A stretch of 64,000 bases of DNA. Source: Acidobacteriaceae bacterium KBS 83 (lineage in GTDB: Bacteria > Acidobacteriota > Terriglobia > Terriglobales > Acidobacteriaceae). A program made the translations under genes and the position numbers. The stretch is from positions 434,001 to 498,000 of the forward strand of contig KB906734.1 in NCBI GenBank assembly GCA_000381585.1, given 5' to 3'. Below, piece by piece: positions 61,897 to 64,000 of this stretch (position 1 is its first letter; each line of letters opens with the position of its first letter). The notes beneath the pieces were generated by a model. The model made no database searches and had not been told where the DNA came from. It was given only the letters and a program-made list of their open reading frames with translations.

Positions 61897-62427
61897 TCAG
61901 GCCGGAAAGAAGAGGTCTTCGACTTCCAGCCAGTTGTTGACGCGAACCGGCGCTGCAATCTTCGCGTTGTGAGCTGCGGTAAAGAGCACGCCTTGTCCGG
62001 CGAAGCGCTCGAAGTGACGCGGCATGTCGTCGATGAGAAAGTCGGCGTGGAGGATGCTCTTGTCCCCACAGAAGACGAAATGGGTCGGCGAGAGAAAGGG
62101 GAAGTGCCGCTCCAGCCAGCGAAATTTTGGGCCGAAGGATTTGGGAAACTCCATCGCGGCGGTAGCGACGAAGATTTCATAGCCGCGTGAGAGCCGCTCC
62201 AGGACGCGCTGGCTATTCGGGATGATGTCGAGATCTTCGAAGAATTCGTCTTCCTGGAGGTACGACATGAGGCGATCCTGGCGGCCTGGTGGAAGCACAT
62301 TCACCATCCAGTTTCCCCACATGTCGTGGACGGTCAGGTTCTCGGAGAACTCGGCGTTGTAAAGACGGATGAGCTTGCCCAGAGCATCGGCAAGCACCTC
62401 ATCCATGTCGACACAGATACGCTTCAT
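61897..62427 (-). CDS. 5'-nucleotidase, deoxy-type (HAD family, NT5C)
   Basis: A 176-residue HAD phosphatase: ICVDMDEVLADALGKL (DMDEV nucleophile loop), NLTVHDMWGNW, YEIFVATAAMEFPKSF (motif II), KSILHADFLIDDMPRHFERF (motif III/IV), ending LEVEDLFFPA. It matches the small bacterial 5'(3')-deoxyribonucleotidases (PF06941). Role: dephosphorylates dNMPs in pool control. Its start overlaps the stop of the upstream zinc-ribbon gene (ATGA), so the two are coupled. Confidence 0.88.
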   Translation of the reverse strand: MKRICVDMDEVLADALGKLIRLYNAEFSENLTVHDMWGNWMVNVLPPGRQDRLMSYLQEDEFFEDLDIIPNSQRVLERLSRGYEIFVATAAMEFPKSFGPKFRWLERHFPFLSPTHFVFCGDKSILHADFLIDDMPRHFERFAGQGVLFTAAHNAKIAAPVRVNNWLEVEDLFFPA

Positions 62428-63182
62428 GCGGTCTGTGCGCCACTGTCAGTGGCGGGACGGCCGGTCTCAATCTGGGGCTCGCGACGGTTGTCCACGTAGA
62501 GGATGCGGCCGCAGCTTTCGCATTTCAAAGACTGGCCGTCGCGCAACTGGTTCCAGAACTGCGGGCGAAGGCCCATCTGGCACCCCGTACAGCGCTGATC
62601 GCGAGCGCGAGCAAGCGCGGTGCCGCGCGCAGTGGAGATGCGGTCGTATTCGCCCAGCCGATCCTCATCAATTTGAGGGCGAAGCGCGGCGCGTTCCGCC
62701 TGCCACTTCTTGAGGTCAACCTGCTCAAGTGACGTGCTGCGGTCCGCAGCCGCCCTTTCAGTTTCGAGATAGGCTGCGTGGCTGGAGTGCTGCTGACGTG
62801 CGGCGAGCAGATCGCGGTCGATGATGTCCGAGCGCTCCATGCTTTCAAGCTCGTCATCCTCGAGCCGACTCACCTCCTTCTCCGCGAAGGCGATCTGGTG
62901 TTCGAGCGCTGTAGCCTGCGCCTGGTTCTGCACGATATTGAGCTGTTGACGGGACTTGGCAATCTTGGCCTGCTGATCTTTCAGATCGCTTTCATCGCGA
63001 CGGCGCTTTGTTTCTTCCTCACGCTGGCGCTGCTCGAGGTTGCGAATGGTGGTGGCGTGCGTGGCCAGCTCACTCTCGATACCGCGGATGCGGCGGGGCG
63101 TCGCTTCGAGCGAGGCGCGGAGCTGCCGGATCTCAAGGTCGAGCTGTTGCAGACGAATCAATTTTTCGAGGGCTTGGTCCAT
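62424..63182 (-). CDS. Coiled-coil protein with C-terminal zinc ribbon
   Basis: A 252-residue protein: a long coiled coil over about residues 10-180 (EKLIRLQQLDLEIRQLRASLEA, RQREEETKRRRDESDLKDQQAKI, ALEHQIAFAEKEVSRLEDDEL), then a four-Cys zinc ribbon, RCTGCQMGLRPQ...LKCESCGRILYVD. This is the CT398-like family, which may have a role in RNA, secretion or flagellar biology; here it is coupled to the nucleotidase. The start at ATG 63182 is chosen; an in-frame start at 63197 is possible. Confidence 0.85.
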   Translation of the reverse strand: MDQALEKLIRLQQLDLEIRQLRASLEATPRRIRGIESELATHATTIRNLEQRQREEETKRRRDESDLKDQQAKIAKSRQQLNIVQNQAQATALEHQIAFAEKEVSRLEDDELESMERSDIIDRDLLAARQQHSSHAAYLETERAAADRSTSLEQVDLKKWQAERAALRPQIDEDRLGEYDRISTARGTALARARDQRCTGCQMGLRPQFWNQLRDGQSLKCESCGRILYVDNRREPQIETGRPATDSGAQTA

Positions 63183-63365
63183 ATGGCCACGATGCAATGG
63201 GTGGAGTTTAAATCATTTCCAAACGAGGCACCGGCGACGGGAAACTGCAGGGCCCGCTTGTCAGTCCATTGTCCCTGCTGGTCGAATGCCGGCAGCCGCT
63301 CCTGTAAACTGATCCATCGATTTCTGGCCAGAAAGAAATATTCCCACCTGCCGGAGTTTGTCCTT

Positions 63366-64000
63366 GTGATCCATCGTTCGCGCTTGCATTCCATCAGTTT
63401 TTGCATCTTCGCCTCGTTTGCTGCGGCAGCCGTCCAAGCGCAAACGAAGCCGCTAACCATTTCGGCGATCTTCAACGATCCTGGCTTCACCGAGGATGCG
63501 CCGCGGGGGCTGGCATGGTCTCCGGATGGGACGCGGGTGACGTATCTGAACGCAAATGGCGACCTTATGGCCGCTTGGGGAGGGTCGGGCCAGACAACCG
63601 TTCTGGTGCCGAAAGCGAAGATCGGCAGCATGCACTCGAATGCTGTGAGCGAAAAAGACAAAGACCACCGCAGTCGCTATGGAGAGGCCAGCTATATCTG
63701 GGCTCCGGATGCGAAGCACCTATTATTCGATTCCAATGGAGCGCTCTTGCTCTACTCGCTCAAGAATGGCCTTGCGATCTCGGTTGCGGAGAAGGGCACG
63801 GCCAGCGGAGACGACCCGAAGTTCGCGCCGGACGGCAGCGCCGTGACTTATGTGCGCGATCACAATCTGTATCTGCGCCACCTGCCCTATACCCAGCAGC
63901 CGATGCAGCTCACAGCCTCGCGGGAGCCATCACTTTTGAACGGCGAGGTGGACTGGCTCTACCTGGAAGAGCTGGACGTGCGCAGCAATTACTTCTGGTC
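63366..64000 (+). CDS. S9 family (DPP-IV-type) peptidase, 3'-truncated by window edge
   Basis: The frame from GTG 63366 (GGAG 9 nt upstream) gives a signal peptide (SISFCIFASFAAAAVQAQ), then the propeller domain of dipeptidyl peptidase IV-like enzymes: APRGLAWSPDGTRVTYLN, YIWAPDAKHLLFDS, PKFAPDGSAVTYVRDHNLYLRHL. It ends at the window edge in GEVDWLYLEELDVRSNYFW, which aligns with the substrate-binding Glu-Glu region (DW-x-YEEE) of DPP-IV. The catalytic C-terminal alpha/beta hydrolase domain lies beyond the window. It is a periplasmic peptidase. Confidence 0.88.
   Translation, partial: MIHRSRLHSISFCIFASFAAAAVQAQTKPLTISAIFNDPGFTEDAPRGLAWSPDGTRVTYLNANGDLMAAWGGSGQTTVLVPKAKIGSMHSNAVSEKDKDHRSRYGEASYIWAPDAKHLLFDSNGALLLYSLKNGLAISVAEKGTASGDDPKFAPDGSAVTYVRDHNLYLRHLPYTQQPMQLTASREPSLLNGEVDWLYLEELDVRSNYFW

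Overview
The window (about 58-60% G+C by eye, dense short operons on both strands) looks like the chromosome of a soil bacterium of the Acidobacteriota, most likely class Terriglobia (Acidobacteriaceae). This is inferred from gene style: a Ser/Thr kinase fused to TPRs, a large MacB/FtsX-type ADOP permease, a CadC-like winged-helix/TolB-propeller membrane regulator, and a giant secreted choice-of-anchor-D protein. No rRNA, tRNA, CRISPR array or intact mobile element was found.

Region 1 (1-24 kb) is an exopolysaccharide locus. A minus-strand operon runs from an outer-membrane export protein (SLBB/Wza type) through a Wzz chain-length protein and four glycosyltransferases (two GT2, two GT4) toward a polyprenyl-phosphate sugar transferase cut by the window edge. 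Beside it are an MBOAT O-acyltransferase plus SGNH partner, an OafA-like acyltransferase, an O-antigen ligase/polymerase, an FkbM methyltransferase, a 1,476-residue secreted protein, a nucleotide-sugar epimerase, a DUF6629 membrane protein and a GMC oxidoreductase. No Wzx flippase is visible. The locus carries scars: a 69-bp tandem duplication across the wza/wzz junction, an IS481-type transposase remnant, and single-base frameshifts in the MBOAT and FkbM genes.

Region 2 (24-44 kb) is mixed housekeeping and envelope genes: hslV-hslU, a fatty-acid hydroxylase divergent from a GntR/YtrA regulator with a palindromic operator candidate between them, a coupled DUF3500-HupE-FUSC membrane operon, secreted unknowns, an esterase, DUF2277, rsgA, a rhodanese, a Ser/Thr kinase with TPRs and an ADOP permease.

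Region 3 (43.5-52.2 kb) has a frameshifted HEAT-repeat gene, an FG-GAP propeller protein, two tandem paralogous small secreted proteins, ahcY and a secreted propeller-like protein. Three copies of a 36-37 bp element (TGTCC-N3-TCCGG-N-CAC ... GGACA) lie upstream of the ADOP permease and each small secreted paralog. I consider this the best candidate here for an undescribed regulon. A family of look-alike terminator hairpins punctuates the same stretch.

Region 4 (52.5-64 kb) holds a two-repeat retroviral-type aspartic protease divergent from a winged-helix/TolB regulator, a pentapeptide-repeat membrane protein, transaldolase, an FAH-family hydrolase, an FN3 lipoprotein, a TIGR01777 epimerase, an XRE-cupin regulator, a 5'-nucleotidase coupled to a coiled-coil zinc-ribbon protein, and the start of a DPP-IV-type S9 peptidase. 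All product names come from reading motifs in the translations; no database search was run.
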